DNA of 64,000 nt from Candidatus Aenigmatarchaeota archaeon (GCA_016783545.1 JADHWJ010000003.1:1-64000); one strand, 5' to 3'; shown: positions 38,359-49,861, numbered from the stretch's first letter. Program-made: numbers and translations. The notes: a model not told the origin generated them from the letters alone.

Positions 38359-38454
38359 TAATATATACTTTGGTTTTTATTTTATTTAAATATGATAAAG
38401 GGATTTCGAATTGGTGAAGCATATTAATTAAAAGATTCAATTCCAAGTTTTAGT

Positions 38455-38898
38455 ATGCCTAAAATAGGTCCTGGTGTTGGAGTAGCTGCAATGATTGTAA
38501 AGGATGGGAATGTGCTTCTTGGTAAAAGGCATGATGATCCTGAAAAAGCTGATTCTCTTATGCATGGTGAAGGTACATGGACAATGCCTGGCGGTAAATT
38601 GGATTTTGGTGAAGGCCTTATCAATGGTGTTTGCAGAGAAGTATCTGAAGAAACCAGTTTAGAACTGGATAAAGAAAAGATTAAATTGTTTAGCATTGGA
38701 AATGAGATAGTACATGATGCTCATTTTATAACACTTGGCTTTCTTTCTAAGGACTTTCAAGGTGAAGCTGAAATAATGGAACCTGATGAGATAACAGAAT
38801 GGAGGTGGTTTCCATTGGATAGTCCACCAGAACCAATGTTTCCACCAGCTGAGAAGATGTTAAAGAACTATTTAGACAAGGAATTGTATAAACACTGA
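38455..38898 (+). CDS. NUDIX hydrolase
   Basis: GGKLDFGEGLINGVCREVSEETSL. Confidence 0.9.
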   Translation: MPKIGPGVGVAAMIVKDGNVLLGKRHDDPEKADSLMHGEGTWTMPGGKLDFGEGLINGVCREVSEETSLELDKEKIKLFSIGNEIVHDAHFITLGFLSKDFQGEAEIMEPDEITEWRWFPLDSPPEPMFPPAEKMLKNYLDKELYKH

Positions 38899-38900
38899 TT

Positions 38901-39065
38901 TTAATTGCTCAGAACTGACTCTTCGTCCATATCTATTTCTTCTCTGCCTGCAACAACCCCGAACTTTGAGAAAATAGAACTACATTGCGGACATCTGAAC
39001 ACATCTGGATCAGTCTCCCAATTCTTACCCTTAGTTCCGCAGAAAGGACAATTATTATTAAACAT
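38901..39065 (-). CDS. Zinc-ribbon protein (54 aa)
   Basis: Own translation MFNNNCPFCGTKGKNWETDPDVFRCPQCSSIFSKFGVVAGREEIDMDEESVLSN. Confidence 0.7.
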   Translation of the reverse strand: MFNNNCPFCGTKGKNWETDPDVFRCPQCSSIFSKFGVVAGREEIDMDEESVLSN

Positions 39066-39094
39066 GCAAATCAATAAACTATATTGTTAATTAA

Positions 39095-39409
39095 CTATTT
39101 ATTCTTTACATGGAGTCCTTGTTTTTCTGCATTTTTAAGGATTTCCAATCTCTTTTTCTTCCCAACACCAGAAGCAATTAATAGAATACCTTTCTTGTCT
39201 GTTTTTTTAAGATCTGAAACATTAAAAACTCTGAATATTTTCTTTCCACCAACTGTTCCTCTTATAGAACTTGGTTTTTTATAGCCTACTATAGGCATCT
39301 TTCCTCTCCCTTTTAATTTTTTCTTTAGTTTGTTATCTAAGCCCCTTGGCTTTCTCCAAACTTTTTTTAGTTTTTTGTTACTCTGTTTTGCTCTTTTGAA
39401 TATTTTCAT
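39095..39409 (-). CDS. rpl32e: Ribosomal protein L32e
   Basis: WRKPRGLDNKLKKKLKGRGKMPIVGYKKPSSIRG. Confidence 0.88.
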   Translation of the reverse strand: MKIFKRAKQSNKKLKKVWRKPRGLDNKLKKKLKGRGKMPIVGYKKPSSIRGTVGGKKIFRVFNVSDLKKTDKKGILLIASGVGKKKRLEILKNAEKQGLHVKNK

Positions 39410-39415
39410 AATAAC

Positions 39416-40522
39416 CTAGTTGTTTTTATCCTTGACAATATGTTTTGAATGACGCCATGCCGTTGATGTAGATATATTTAGTTTTTTTCCTATACCAGAA
39501 TAGCTTAGCTCATTTTTCCTCAATTCTATTATTTTTGATTTCAACATTGAAACTTTCCAATTCGGAGTTTGATACATTTTATATCCATTAATTAAATTAT
39601 ACAAGTTCTCTTTTTTTCTTTTTATATTGAAATTAATACATTTAGCAAAATTTTCCAGTGGTCTTCTTGATTTAATAAATACACCAACTTTTCTAATACT
39701 TAGACCATCAATACCAACATCTTTTAGTAAGGAAGCTATCTCTTTTTTACCAATTTCATTTCTAGAACATAGAACCACACATTTTGTAGTATCGTAATTG
39801 GCAACAGATCCCTGAGAATCGGCCATTCCTTGGAGATATTTTGCTTTAATGTTTTTTGAAGCCTTTTTGATAACTTCTGGTATATCCCAAGTTTTTTCTT
39901 TAAAATTAGCATTATAATTTAGAATATCGTCACATACCGCTTTAGATTGTAAAATGCATTTATAATGTATTTTTGTATCACCTCTTCTCATTTTTAGTTT
40001 TACGATTTTAGGTTTTATTCCATACGTAATATTTAAACATAGACTGAAATATTTAATAAAATCCAAGTCAGTAGCTTCAAGGGCAACTCTATGAACTCCA
40101 TTGTCTTTCCTATACTCAATAAAACCATCTCCAGGTCCAACAACACCTAAAACATAAGCCTTTTCAGAAGTTAATTGATGATGTTTGTAGTTTAAAATTT
40201 TTTTAGGATCTCCTCGTTTTTTTAGATTAATATCCTCTTTATGTAAATGTCTTTGAACTGTAGAAAAACTAAAATCACAGTTTTGAGCTATCTGATTTAT
40301 TGACCATCCTTTTTTATACAATTCGACAAACCTTCTATGTAGGTATATGTTAACTGCATCCTTTGGGGATATCCTAAATCTTACATTCTTTTTTAATAAA
40401 TTATTCCTTACACTAGTCTTACTCATACCTATTTTTTTGGATATTTTATCTGTTCCCAGACCCTTTTTATATAACAATACCATCGATTTCTGTAAGCCTT
40501 CTGAACTTTTCTTATTGATCAT
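39416..40522 (-). CDS. LAGLIDADG-type homing endonuclease with several HTH segments
   Basis: YVLGVVGPGDGFIEY and AKYLQGMADSQGSVA dodecapeptide-like motifs; start re-assigned to ATGATCAATAAG overlapping the L6 stop. Confidence 0.8.
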   Translation of the reverse strand: MINKKSSEGLQKSMVLLYKKGLGTDKISKKIGMSKTSVRNNLLKKNVRFRISPKDAVNIYLHRRFVELYKKGWSINQIAQNCDFSFSTVQRHLHKEDINLKKRGDPKKILNYKHHQLTSEKAYVLGVVGPGDGFIEYRKDNGVHRVALEATDLDFIKYFSLCLNITYGIKPKIVKLKMRRGDTKIHYKCILQSKAVCDDILNYNANFKEKTWDIPEVIKKASKNIKAKYLQGMADSQGSVANYDTTKCVVLCSRNEIGKKEIASLLKDVGIDGLSIRKVGVFIKSRRPLENFAKCINFNIKRKKENLYNLINGYKMYQTPNWKVSMLKSKIIELRKNELSYSGIGKKLNISTSTAWRHSKHIVKDKNN

Positions 40523-41072
40523 GTTCAATCTCCTTAGCTTTCTGAGTGAGCCAGCAGCCATCCTGGAAAACCCTTCTGTCATAACCTCTTACAATTGTTA
40601 ACTGCTCAATTTTTGCAGCTGCCTGTCCCACAGTATCTCTGTTGATACCTGAAATTACTACTTCATCCTTTTGTATTTTAACATCAACACCTTCTGGCAG
40701 GCTAACCTTCCTTGGTTTCTTCTCTCCCATGAAATTGTTAATTATGAATTCATTACTCTCTGTACTTAATTTAACAGGAAAATGCGTATATACCATTTTC
40801 ATCTTTGCTTCGAATCCCTTTTCAACCCCAGCAAGCATGTTATTCAGGTGTGCGGCCCATGTACCTAATATAGCCTTTATTTTCTTGTTTTTTTCTTCTG
40901 TACTAATTTTAATATTATTTCCCTTTACAGAAAGCTTTACAAGCGGGTGATTAAATATTCTTTCAATTTCGCCTTTTGATCCTTTTACAGCTACTTTTTT
41001 CCCTTCCTGCTTCACATCTATTCCTTCTGGAATAACGATCTCTTTCTTTGCTATTTCTGGCATGATTATCAC
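40512..41072 (-). CDS. rpl6: Ribosomal protein L6
   Basis: IPEGIDVKQEGKKVAVKGSKGEIER; QKDEVVISGINRDTVGQAAAKIEQ. Confidence 0.93.
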   Translation of the reverse strand: MIIMPEIAKKEIVIPEGIDVKQEGKKVAVKGSKGEIERIFNHPLVKLSVKGNNIKISTEEKNKKIKAILGTWAAHLNNMLAGVEKGFEAKMKMVYTHFPVKLSTESNEFIINNFMGEKKPRKVSLPEGVDVKIQKDEVVISGINRDTVGQAAAKIEQLTIVRGYDRRVFQDGCWLTQKAKEIEHDQ

Positions 41073-41108
41073 TTTTACTTTAATAATTAAAATAAATAGC
41101 TTTTAAAC

Positions 41109-42239
41109 TTATTTTTTCTTTTTTTCAGGTATTCTACCTATAAGCTCGAAACTGCCTGTGCCTATAGGAGCAACCTGGTTCATCATTATATTTTCAACTG
41201 TTCCTCTTAAACCATCACTTTCACCAGATATAGAAGCGGCTATAAAGTGTTTCTTTGTTTCTTCAAAGCTGGCCCTCACAAGAATTGAAGATTTCTGACC
41301 TGAAATACCATACCTTCCTATTGCTCTTATATCTCCTTCAAATGTCATTAAATCTGCAAGTATCATTACATATCTCACATCTACACCAAGACCCTGCTCT
41401 TCCATTGTATATCTTGCTTCATTGATTATGGAATTTCTTGCGGCCTCAATACCTAAAACAGAATATATTTCGAATATGTCATTTGAAAATGTCTTTGTTG
41501 TGTCAACTCCTTCCACATTAAATACCTTTTTCAGATTAGATCCCAGAGTATTGATTACCCATTCATCACCCTCTTTTAGAACAATGACCTGTGTTATTCC
41601 CTTTATACCAGCTATATGAGTTTCCAAAAAATTATATTTGAGCTTGTAAAGGCCTGCAATATCCTTTTTCTTTAATTTCACTATTATAACATTTTCTTCT
41701 TCATCAACATCTACCAGACCATCTCTTACTTTGAGTTTCTTTTTAAGAGTTTTCATCTCTATACCATATCTTTTTAATTTAGACATATCTGGCTTACATT
41801 TTACCCACAGATCTGTCATATCAACTGTAGTTGTTTTTACAACATCCTTTACTTTTACTTCCTTTATCTGCTCTGCTATTTTCTTTACTTTTTCTATGTC
41901 CTGGAATTCCTGTAATATGTATATCATCATGCTCGGTGTTGTTGGTGATTTCCTCGCATCAAATATCTCTATCATTCTTGGAAGTCCTAGTGTTACCTGT
42001 ATACCTGCTGTACCTGCGAAGTGGTATGTTCTCATCGTAAGCTGAGTAGCAGGCTCTGATAGGGACTGTGCTGTAATAACACCAACAGGCTCTTCTGGTG
42101 AGTATTTATATTCTTTGTAAAGTTTAATTACTTTTTCTTCTATCTGTTTCCTTTCTTTTTCAGGTATTTTTTCGTCTTCAAAATATTTCTTGACTTCTTT
42201 CTCAATTTTTTCTGGAAGTTTAATTGTCATATATCTCAC
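41109..42239 (-). CDS. rpoA2: DNA-directed RNA polymerase subunit A''
   Basis: [27 protein letters not shown]. Confidence 0.97.
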   Translation of the reverse strand: MRYMTIKLPEKIEKEVKKYFEDEKIPEKERKQIEEKVIKLYKEYKYSPEEPVGVITAQSLSEPATQLTMRTYHFAGTAGIQVTLGLPRMIEIFDARKSPTTPSMMIYILQEFQDIEKVKKIAEQIKEVKVKDVVKTTTVDMTDLWVKCKPDMSKLKRYGIEMKTLKKKLKVRDGLVDVDEEENVIIVKLKKKDIAGLYKLKYNFLETHIAGIKGITQVIVLKEGDEWVINTLGSNLKKVFNVEGVDTTKTFSNDIFEIYSVLGIEAARNSIINEARYTMEEQGLGVDVRYVMILADLMTFEGDIRAIGRYGISGQKSSILVRASFEETKKHFIAASISGESDGLRGTVENIMMNQVAPIGTGSFELIGRIPEKKKK

Positions 42240-44728
42240 CTAATCTCTAGTTTATTTTTCCAATCAAATACACCCCAATCTGATTTTGATGGATCTATTC
42301 CATCCTCACCTGCTTTGAATTGTATGATTTCACCATATGAGTTTTTGATTGTTCCGTCGTCTTTAACCTTTAAGTCCTGTAAAGCATTAACAAGTCTTCT
42401 TTGCATGTAACCTGACTTTCTTGTTCTCAGTGATTTATCCATCAGACCTTCTCTTCCGTTCATAATGTTCCAGAAAAGCTCAAAAGGTGTAAGACCCTTC
42501 TTAAAGCTACTTGAAACAAAACCATGACTTATTGGAGAAAGATCGCCTGCCATTATATGAGGCAGTGTTCTTCTATGATATCCCCTTGATATCCTTTTAC
42601 CCAATATTGTCTCTTGACCCACTACAGCAGTCATCTGAGTTGAATTTATAATAGAACCTTTAGCCCCGGATATGGCCATATGTATAAGATCGTTTTCTAT
42701 TATATTATCACTCACTATGTCGCTCGCTCTACTAACACCGTTTGCAAGGGCATTCATTATCTGTGCTTCCAATGATTCTTTTGGTGTCATTCCTGGAAGA
42801 ATCTTTATTTGCTTGTTATTGAATTTCTTTATGAGATTATTAGACTCCTGGATTGCTAAATCTATTTCATTTGTTATACCATTTTCTGCTTTAGTAGGAA
42901 GATCTAAATCTGAGATGCCTATAGACATTCCTCTTTTAGTTAGATAAGAAACCGCAAGTTTTCCTGTCTGGTCTATGAAATCCTTTAACGTATCACTATC
43001 AGTATATGTTTGGAATGCCTTTAATATTTTTCCTTTCATAGCGCCAACAGATGCAGCGTCAATAGTTCCTGTTTTTATCTTTCCGTCTTTTATTCTTACC
43101 CATGAATCATATTCACATTCCTCTTCAGTACAGGTAATGCAATTTTTGCATCTTTTTGCTTTAAACCCAGGCATTGAGAACCCTTCTGGTAAAAGCAGGC
43201 TGAAAATTTCCTTTCCAGTGAAAGTGTCTTTTTCAGGCAATTCAACATCTATATCAGCATCTGCAAGTAACTGTGCTGCTGCTTCTTTAGATAATACAAC
43301 ATCCTCTTTTGTGAGAAGATATATACCAGAAATTTGATCCATGTCAAGACCTATTGCAGGTCCTCCAAATTTAGGTGACATTATATTATTTTTAACTTCC
43401 ATCAGCATGGTAGCTTCTGTTCTTGCCTCATCTGTCTGTAAAACGTGAATATTCATCTCGTCACCATCAAAGTCGGCGTTATATGGTGGACATACCTGCA
43501 TCGTCAATCTAAATGTTTTGTATGGCATTATTTTCACTCTGTGAGCCATTATAGAAGCTTTGTGAAGAGATGGCTGTCTATTGAACAGAATTATATCATT
43601 ATCTTTTAATTGTCTCTCAATTACCCAGTCCAATGCAATGGTTTCTAATATTTCTTTTTTGTTTGTCTTTGTAATTTTTATTCTCCTTCCGTCAGGTCTT
43701 ACAACATAATTAACAAGATTATTTTTGAAGAGATTTTTTATATACAGCATATTTGTTTTTGTTACATATTCAGGTATTGTTAGTTCTTTTGCAACAATTT
43801 TTGGAATACCGACTTCATTTATTGATATTTTAGCATCTGGTGATATTACTGTTCTTGCGCAGAAATTCACTCTTTTACCAAGAAGATTTCCTCGTATCCT
43901 GCCCTCTTTTCCTTTCAGTCTCTGAACAAGACCTTTCAAAGGACGTCCTGATCTGTGCCTTGCCAAAGGAGTTCCACTAAGTTCATTGTCAAAATATGTG
44001 GACGTGTGGTATTGCACTAACTCACAAAGATCGCTTATTATAAACTCAGGAGCACCAATTTCCATATTCTCTTTAAGACTTTGATTTATTCTTACTATAT
44101 CAACAAGCTTATGTGTGAGGTCATCCTCTGACCTTTCACCGCCCTCCAATGTTATGGATGGCCTTGTTGTTACTGGAGGTATTGGAAATAATGTGAGAAT
44201 CATCCATTCAGGTCTTCCTCCACCAAAGCCTATTTTCTTTAGATCAACATTTGGTATGTTTTCAAATCTTTCCCTTATATCAACAGATGTAATCTCTTCC
44301 TTATCTTCATAAAAAGTATATGGTTTTGAGAACTTTATTTTCTTCTGAAGTGCTTTACAGTGCGGGCATTTGTTTGGCTGTTCAAATGATTTTGAATTTT
44401 TAACTGCTTCGATCATTATCTTGTTGCACTTTCTGCATGTCACTTTTAGTAATTCAAAAGTTGATTTTATGTAAAGAACATTCAAAATAGGTTTTGCAAG
44501 TTCTAGATATCCAAAATGCCCTGGGCATTCATCTATCCCACCATTGCAGGTTCTGCATTTTAGACCTGGGTCTATCACACCCAATCTTGGATCCATTACA
44601 CCACCTTCTACAGGATACCCATCTGCATCGTATAGTTCAGATGTAACTATTCTGACTTTTCCCATATCCTTTATCTGATCAGGTGAAATTAGCCCGAATT
44701 TCATGGATTTTATTCTTGATTCAGCCAT
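42236..44728 (-). CDS. rpoA1: DNA-directed RNA polymerase subunit A'
   Basis: [12 protein letters not shown] catalytic motif; C-terminal [15 protein letters not shown]. Confidence 0.98.
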   Translation of the reverse strand: MAESRIKSMKFGLISPDQIKDMGKVRIVTSELYDADGYPVEGGVMDPRLGVIDPGLKCRTCNGGIDECPGHFGYLELAKPILNVLYIKSTFELLKVTCRKCNKIMIEAVKNSKSFEQPNKCPHCKALQKKIKFSKPYTFYEDKEEITSVDIRERFENIPNVDLKKIGFGGGRPEWMILTLFPIPPVTTRPSITLEGGERSEDDLTHKLVDIVRINQSLKENMEIGAPEFIISDLCELVQYHTSTYFDNELSGTPLARHRSGRPLKGLVQRLKGKEGRIRGNLLGKRVNFCARTVISPDAKISINEVGIPKIVAKELTIPEYVTKTNMLYIKNLFKNNLVNYVVRPDGRRIKITKTNKKEILETIALDWVIERQLKDNDIILFNRQPSLHKASIMAHRVKIMPYKTFRLTMQVCPPYNADFDGDEMNIHVLQTDEARTEATMLMEVKNNIMSPKFGGPAIGLDMDQISGIYLLTKEDVVLSKEAAAQLLADADIDVELPEKDTFTGKEIFSLLLPEGFSMPGFKAKRCKNCITCTEEECEYDSWVRIKDGKIKTGTIDAASVGAMKGKILKAFQTYTDSDTLKDFIDQTGKLAVSYLTKRGMSIGISDLDLPTKAENGITNEIDLAIQESNNLIKKFNNKQIKILPGMTPKESLEAQIMNALANGVSRASDIVSDNIIENDLIHMAISGAKGSIINSTQMTAVVGQETILGKRISRGYHRRTLPHIMAGDLSPISHGFVSSSFKKGLTPFELFWNIMNGREGLMDKSLRTRKSGYMQRRLVNALQDLKVKDDGTIKNSYGEIIQFKAGEDGIDPSKSDWGVFDWKNKLEIR

Positions 44729-44729
44729 A

Positions 44730-46517
44730 TTAAAGCTCCTCTGTTTTTATCTTAGGATATATTCCTAACGATTTCAACTCATCCAGTGTTAGCTTAAAAG
44801 CATAAGATGTTTCAACCCATGCAACATCACTCTTCTTGCATAAACTACAATATGATTTATTCTTTATAACATCAAAAGTTGCAACAAACCCACAGCCTTT
44901 ACATATTGGTATATCTACCTTGTCTGAATCAAATCTTTCCTTAAGGGTAAGTGCAGCACCATGTCCGATTAGGCACTGTTGCTCCATCTCACCGAGTCTG
45001 AGGCCACCCCTCTTCGCCCTACCTTCAGTTGGCTGCTTTGTCAGAAGTGTAACAGGTCCTCTGCCCCTTACATGAATCTTGTCAGTTACCATATGATCAA
45101 GCCTTAGATAATATGAAATGCCAGTAAATATCAGAACTTTCAATATCTCCCCTGACTTTCCATTATACAAAACCTGTTTACCATCATTTCTGAAACCAAG
45201 ACTTTTCATTGATTTTCTTATTTCTTCTTCGCTTGTATAATTGAATGCAGAAGCGTTTATATGTTCTCCGCTATATGCGCCTAGTTTCCCGCCTATAATT
45301 TCCAGTAAATGACCAACTGTCATTCTGGAAGGGATTGCATGTGGATTAAATATTATATCTGGAACAACACCTTCTCTTGTAAATGGCATATCCTCATGAG
45401 GTATCATAAGACCTACAATACCCTTCTGGCCGTGTCTTGATGCAAATTTATCACCAATTTCAGGAATTCTTTGATCTCTTATTTTCATTTTTATAAGCTG
45501 GTTTGCATCTGGTGTTTCAGTGATGAGCACTGTATCTACTATACCCCTTTCTCCATGTCTGACCGACAATGACGTTTCTCTTATATTCTCTATATCAGCT
45601 ATAAATTCTTCAGAAGTGAGAAATCTCAATGGGCTTGTTCTTCCAATTAAGATTGAATCAGATTCTACTTTTGATTCTGGGTTTAAAATACCATCTTCGT
45701 CAAGATCTTTATATGCGTCTTCACCTCTATGTCCCATTATGCCTGGTTGAGGGACACATATATCATCTTCCTGACCACCCCAATATCTCTTTTTCATTGC
45801 ATCATATGTTCTGAAATAGAATGATCTGAACAGGCCTCTTTCAATAGATGATTTATTCAAAACAATAGCATCGTTTACATTGTAACCTTCATGGCACATT
45901 ACTGCTATAACCAAATTATGCCCGCTTGGGAATCTTCTCAATATATCACTTGTAATAGTATTAACAAGTGGTACCTGCGGATAGACAAGTATATTGAATT
46001 TTGTATCTGTTCTTAGAGTAAAATTAGTGGCAGGTATACCAACAGACTGACCAATCATTTTTGCACCAAAATTTATCCTATCGCCCCTACTAAACTCTGG
46101 ATATGGTATCAAGGTTGTTGGAACACCGAGTATGCCTATGGGATCTATTTCAAGATGTGTGTGCTTATTTGTCAATTCGTTTTCATTTATTGCAATAAAG
46201 GTGTTTTCTTCCTCATCTGCATCCAGATATTCTATAATACCATTTTCAATAAGATAATTCCATGTTATTTTTTCCCGCTTTAGTTTATCCAATAAAACAG
46301 GTGTAAGTTTTGGTTTTTTATTTTCAACTATTATCAAAGGCCTTCTTGCTCTTCCATGTTCTGTGTTTATCCTTATTTCATCATGTAATGGAAAATATGA
46401 AATATTTACCTGTGAAAGCAAGGAATTCTGCCTTCTCTTCTTTCTAATATTTGCTGCCATCTCTGCTGGTTTGCTTGTATGCCCTATCCACTTTCCATTA
46501 AAATATATATCAGCCAT
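44730..46517 (-). CDS. rpoB1: DNA-directed RNA polymerase subunit B' (split B)
   Basis: GDKFASRHGQKGIVG; GGLRLGEMEQQCLIGHGAA. Confidence 0.97.
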   Translation of the reverse strand: MADIYFNGKWIGHTSKPAEMAANIRKKRRQNSLLSQVNISYFPLHDEIRINTEHGRARRPLIIVENKKPKLTPVLLDKLKREKITWNYLIENGIIEYLDADEEENTFIAINENELTNKHTHLEIDPIGILGVPTTLIPYPEFSRGDRINFGAKMIGQSVGIPATNFTLRTDTKFNILVYPQVPLVNTITSDILRRFPSGHNLVIAVMCHEGYNVNDAIVLNKSSIERGLFRSFYFRTYDAMKKRYWGGQEDDICVPQPGIMGHRGEDAYKDLDEDGILNPESKVESDSILIGRTSPLRFLTSEEFIADIENIRETSLSVRHGERGIVDTVLITETPDANQLIKMKIRDQRIPEIGDKFASRHGQKGIVGLMIPHEDMPFTREGVVPDIIFNPHAIPSRMTVGHLLEIIGGKLGAYSGEHINASAFNYTSEEEIRKSMKSLGFRNDGKQVLYNGKSGEILKVLIFTGISYYLRLDHMVTDKIHVRGRGPVTLLTKQPTEGRAKRGGLRLGEMEQQCLIGHGAALTLKERFDSDKVDIPICKGCGFVATFDVIKNKSYCSLCKKSDVAWVETSYAFKLTLDELKSLGIYPKIKTEEL

Positions 46518-46518
46518 A

Positions 46519-48006
46519 TTATTTTCCTTTTATATACTCCATTATTTTTTCATTATCTCTCTCTGATAACCCTGGTGTGATTTCAGAGAACATTGCCAAA
46601 TGCTTTCTAAGACCTATACTAGAACCTTCTGGTGTCTCTGCCGGGCATATTCTTCCCCACTCAGTTGGATGTATCTGCCTTGCCTTGAAATGCTCCTGTG
46701 TTGATGTCAAAGGTGATACTACAGACCTTAAATGAGAAATTGTTTTTATATAAGAGCTTCTGTCCAATCTTTGAGAAACACCTGTTCTTCCTCCAATCCA
46801 ATTACCTGTTGCCAGGCTCGAAAGTATCTGTTTTGTAACAGCATTTGTTTCTATAACACCCTGTATACTTGGTTTTTTTCCTCTTTTCAAAAGTTTTTGA
46901 TAATTATATGTCATCTTAGCAAGTAATCCCCATCTTCCCAGAAGTATTGATCTGAATAACTGAGCAAGCAGCTCCCCTGACATAAGAAGTCGTTTGTTGT
47001 TATAATGATCTATATCATCATTCGGTATTTTTTTAAGAGAAAGTAATATAACCTTCTTTATTATCTTTGACATTATCAGCGCTTTTTCTATTCTATTTTC
47101 TTTCTCTTGGCCTATATGAGGAAGGAGATACTTATCCAAAATCTGATTTACTCGCTCTTCTCTATAATCTTCTGTTACCTTCAGTTTTCTTCCTATGGAA
47201 TCTATTGCTTCTTTCGAAGTTGTGGCTTCGCATTGGTAGAAATTTATGAACATCTCATTCAATAATTTCTGATCATTTGATATCTTATTACATATGTCCC
47301 TGTCTGTTTCCAAACCCAATGCTTTCAATAATGTAACTATCTGAAGTTTTCTTAGATTTGCAAAGGATATTGTTATTTCCCCATCAGGCTTTCTTTCAAT
47401 TATATGCCTCTGTCTAAACCCAGATTTTTCAGAATTCATTCTCACAGATATTTCATTACCACTTCTTTCAAATATAGGCTTATTGGAGGTTATTTCCTCT
47501 ATCAGAACAATTACCCTCTCTGTTCCATTAATTATAAAGTAACCACCTGGATCATCAGGATCTTCTCCGTTCTCAATGAGCTCGTTTTTGCTAAATTCTC
47601 TTGTTGAACAAAGACCTGATTTAACCATTACTGGAAGATCTCCCACATGCACCCTTTCAGGTCTTTCCTGTATATCGTTTATGATAGGGGCTATATCAAC
47701 AAATATTGGGGCTGAATATGTAAGATTTCTTATCCTTGCTTCATTTGGAAATATAAGTCTTGTTGAACCATCTGGCTCTTTTATAGCAGGCTTTCCTATA
47801 AACACCTTGCCAAACTTCAGTTTCATCCCGCCTTCTTCTGGATTAAGCTCAACCTCTCCTATCTCATCTATTATTTTCTGCATACCAACGTTTACAAACT
47901 GATTAAAACTCTCTATCTGGAAGTTAATCCATCCTCTTTCCTTTTCATACGCATTTAACAAGGGCAATATAAACATATCTATCATATACCTCAAATATAG
48001 ATTCAA
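46519..48006 (-). CDS. rpoB2: DNA-directed RNA polymerase subunit B'' (split B)
   Basis: GGYFIINGTERVIVLIEE; TEWGRICPAETPEGSSIGLRKHLA. Confidence 0.97.
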   Translation of the reverse strand: MNLYLRYMIDMFILPLLNAYEKERGWINFQIESFNQFVNVGMQKIIDEIGEVELNPEEGGMKLKFGKVFIGKPAIKEPDGSTRLIFPNEARIRNLTYSAPIFVDIAPIINDIQERPERVHVGDLPVMVKSGLCSTREFSKNELIENGEDPDDPGGYFIINGTERVIVLIEEITSNKPIFERSGNEISVRMNSEKSGFRQRHIIERKPDGEITISFANLRKLQIVTLLKALGLETDRDICNKISNDQKLLNEMFINFYQCEATTSKEAIDSIGRKLKVTEDYREERVNQILDKYLLPHIGQEKENRIEKALIMSKIIKKVILLSLKKIPNDDIDHYNNKRLLMSGELLAQLFRSILLGRWGLLAKMTYNYQKLLKRGKKPSIQGVIETNAVTKQILSSLATGNWIGGRTGVSQRLDRSSYIKTISHLRSVVSPLTSTQEHFKARQIHPTEWGRICPAETPEGSSIGLRKHLAMFSEITPGLSERDNEKIMEYIKGK

Positions 48007-48239
48007 CCTTCTACAACAAATCTATAATAAATCGCTTTTCCTGATGTCGGAGACTTTCTTGTTATTCTTATTAAATCACCTGGTTTTGCGCCTATCACTT
48101 TTACAACAGAATCTGATACGCTTATCCTAGGTAATTTTTCCTTCTCTATGTTGAATTTCTTTAAAACTTCTCTTTTTTCTTTAGATGAAAGAATTTCATG
48201 TTTTGGAACTAATTGATGTTTTAATATCTCTAAATTCAT
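48003..48239 (-). CDS. rpoH: DNA-directed RNA polymerase subunit H
   Basis: HQLVPKHEILSSKEK...PRISVSDSVVKVIGAKPGDLIRITRKSPTSG. Confidence 0.96.
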   Translation of the reverse strand: MNLEILKHQLVPKHEILSSKEKREVLKKFNIEKEKLPRISVSDSVVKVIGAKPGDLIRITRKSPTSGKAIYYRFVVEG

Positions 48240-48361
48240 ATACTCCTCCGATCAATTCGATCGGCTCAAAAATCCTCTCTTTTGGAGAAGATGGATGCGA
48301 CTTTCCCACTCTTATATATTATGAGCCAATGAATATAAACATTTAATGATTTCTAATACTT

Positions 48362-49372
48362 TTATTCTTTACTTAATAATTCCAGTTCTTCGTCTCTTAT
48401 CTCTTTAATAAATGGAACATATCTCTCTTCAAACATATCAGGATGTATTCTTCTCAATCTTTCAATTGCACCAATATCTCCGTTTCCTCGGAATGTTTCA
48501 AAGAGTTCTTCAATTAATCTCGGTTCTTTTTGATAACCACTTTTAGATGCAATAACACACGGTTCTGTATGTGTTACTATTTCAAGTTCACCTGTTTGCT
48601 CATCAACAACCCACCACCAAGAATGCTCAGAACCATCACCACTTCTCTTGTCCCTTAGGCTTTTTCCTGTTTCTGTGACTTCGCTCATGACATTACCGCA
48701 GCCATATTCAATTTGCGCTTCTATTGCACCAAAACCCTCAACCACTTCGCCTCCAATGCCTTTCTGCCAAAAGAAATCACCCAATATATGGGGACATACT
48801 GTAACACCTATAATGCTTTTACCGTATTTTTTCATATCAGCTATTGTTTTGAATCTCCTATCCTTTGTCACAAGATTAAATATAACAGGCTTGAACTTGA
48901 GTGTCATTGCAGCCTCATACCCTGCCCTATGTAATTCTGATTCCATCAATGCTTCCCGCTCTTCAGCTGATGTTCTAAAGCTCCCGTTAAGAGCCAGCGG
49001 TGTTAGATCGCTTTCATCCATAAGAATATCATATCCAGAGCCTATCGCCATATCTATAACACCCCTTTCCAGCCATTTTGGATGGTCTTGTGGATAGAAT
49101 AATGCAACGCGTTTCGCTCTGTCAGCATATTCAGGATTGTCTGTGAAAAGGGCAAACTTTGGAGCATGATTCACCATTTTTCCTTTAACATCCCTTCTAC
49201 ATTCTTCGCCTGTGAGAGGAGCCAATCTTTCTCCACTGATTTCATCTGGGTTGTATAAGCAAATACCTGCTTCTCTGAGAAGCTTAATACTTCCTCTATA
49301 ATGATCACCAACAGCGATTACAACATTCAGATTACCAAAAGGACTATATTCAGGACATTTGTTATTTTTCAT
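48362..49372 (-). CDS. HisG-like (ATP phosphoribosyltransferase-fold) protein
   Basis: LNVVIAVGDHYRGSIKLLREAGI; IDMAIGSGYDIL; EVVEGFGAIEAQIEYGCGNVMSEVTETGKSLR resembles the HisG VEVAPxLGLADxIxDxxxTGxTL region. Confidence 0.55.
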   Translation of the reverse strand: MKNNKCPEYSPFGNLNVVIAVGDHYRGSIKLLREAGICLYNPDEISGERLAPLTGEECRRDVKGKMVNHAPKFALFTDNPEYADRAKRVALFYPQDHPKWLERGVIDMAIGSGYDILMDESDLTPLALNGSFRTSAEEREALMESELHRAGYEAAMTLKFKPVIFNLVTKDRRFKTIADMKKYGKSIIGVTVCPHILGDFFWQKGIGGEVVEGFGAIEAQIEYGCGNVMSEVTETGKSLRDKRSGDGSEHSWWWVVDEQTGELEIVTHTEPCVIASKSGYQKEPRLIEELFETFRGNGDIGAIERLRRIHPDMFEERYVPFIKEIRDEELELLSKE

Positions 49373-49373
49373 A

Positions 49374-49769
49374 TTAATCTAAAATCTCCATCTTCTTAAC
49401 AACTCCGGAATTTAATATTTTTTCTTTAATAGTCTCCATTTCTCCATTTAGTTCTGAAATATCAGTTATTATGTCCCACTCAGCTGTCTTTCCTCTAACC
49501 AATGTCCTACTTTCGCTCATGACTATGTTAACACCGTATTGAGAGAATAAATCTGCAATTTTTGCAAGACTTCCAGGAGCATCGTCAATTAGAATTCTAA
49601 TCTCAGCTGTTTTATCTCTTAACAATGGCAAAAGTTTAACCTGTGAATTCTCATTATCTGGTATCAATATAATTTCTGTACCATCATCTGCCTTTAATAC
49701 ATCTCTAATATGTTTTGGAATAAGTATCCTGCCCTTTTGATCCAATTTTGTAATATTTGAATTTTTCAT
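49374..49769 (-). CDS. AbrB-like DNA-binding plus ACT-domain regulator
   Basis: ITKLDQKGRILIPKHIRDVL then AEIRILIDDAPGSLAKIADLFSQYGVNI. Confidence 0.85.
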   Translation of the reverse strand: MKNSNITKLDQKGRILIPKHIRDVLKADDGTEIILIPDNENSQVKLLPLLRDKTAEIRILIDDAPGSLAKIADLFSQYGVNIVMSESRTLVRGKTAEWDIITDISELNGEMETIKEKILNSGVVKKMEILD

Positions 49770-49861
49770 AATTCCCTGAACACAATACTTGCAATTTAGA
49801 ATTTATGTAACTATATATATAGTACAAAAGCTTATAAAGTTTTCCCACAAATGGGGGATTT

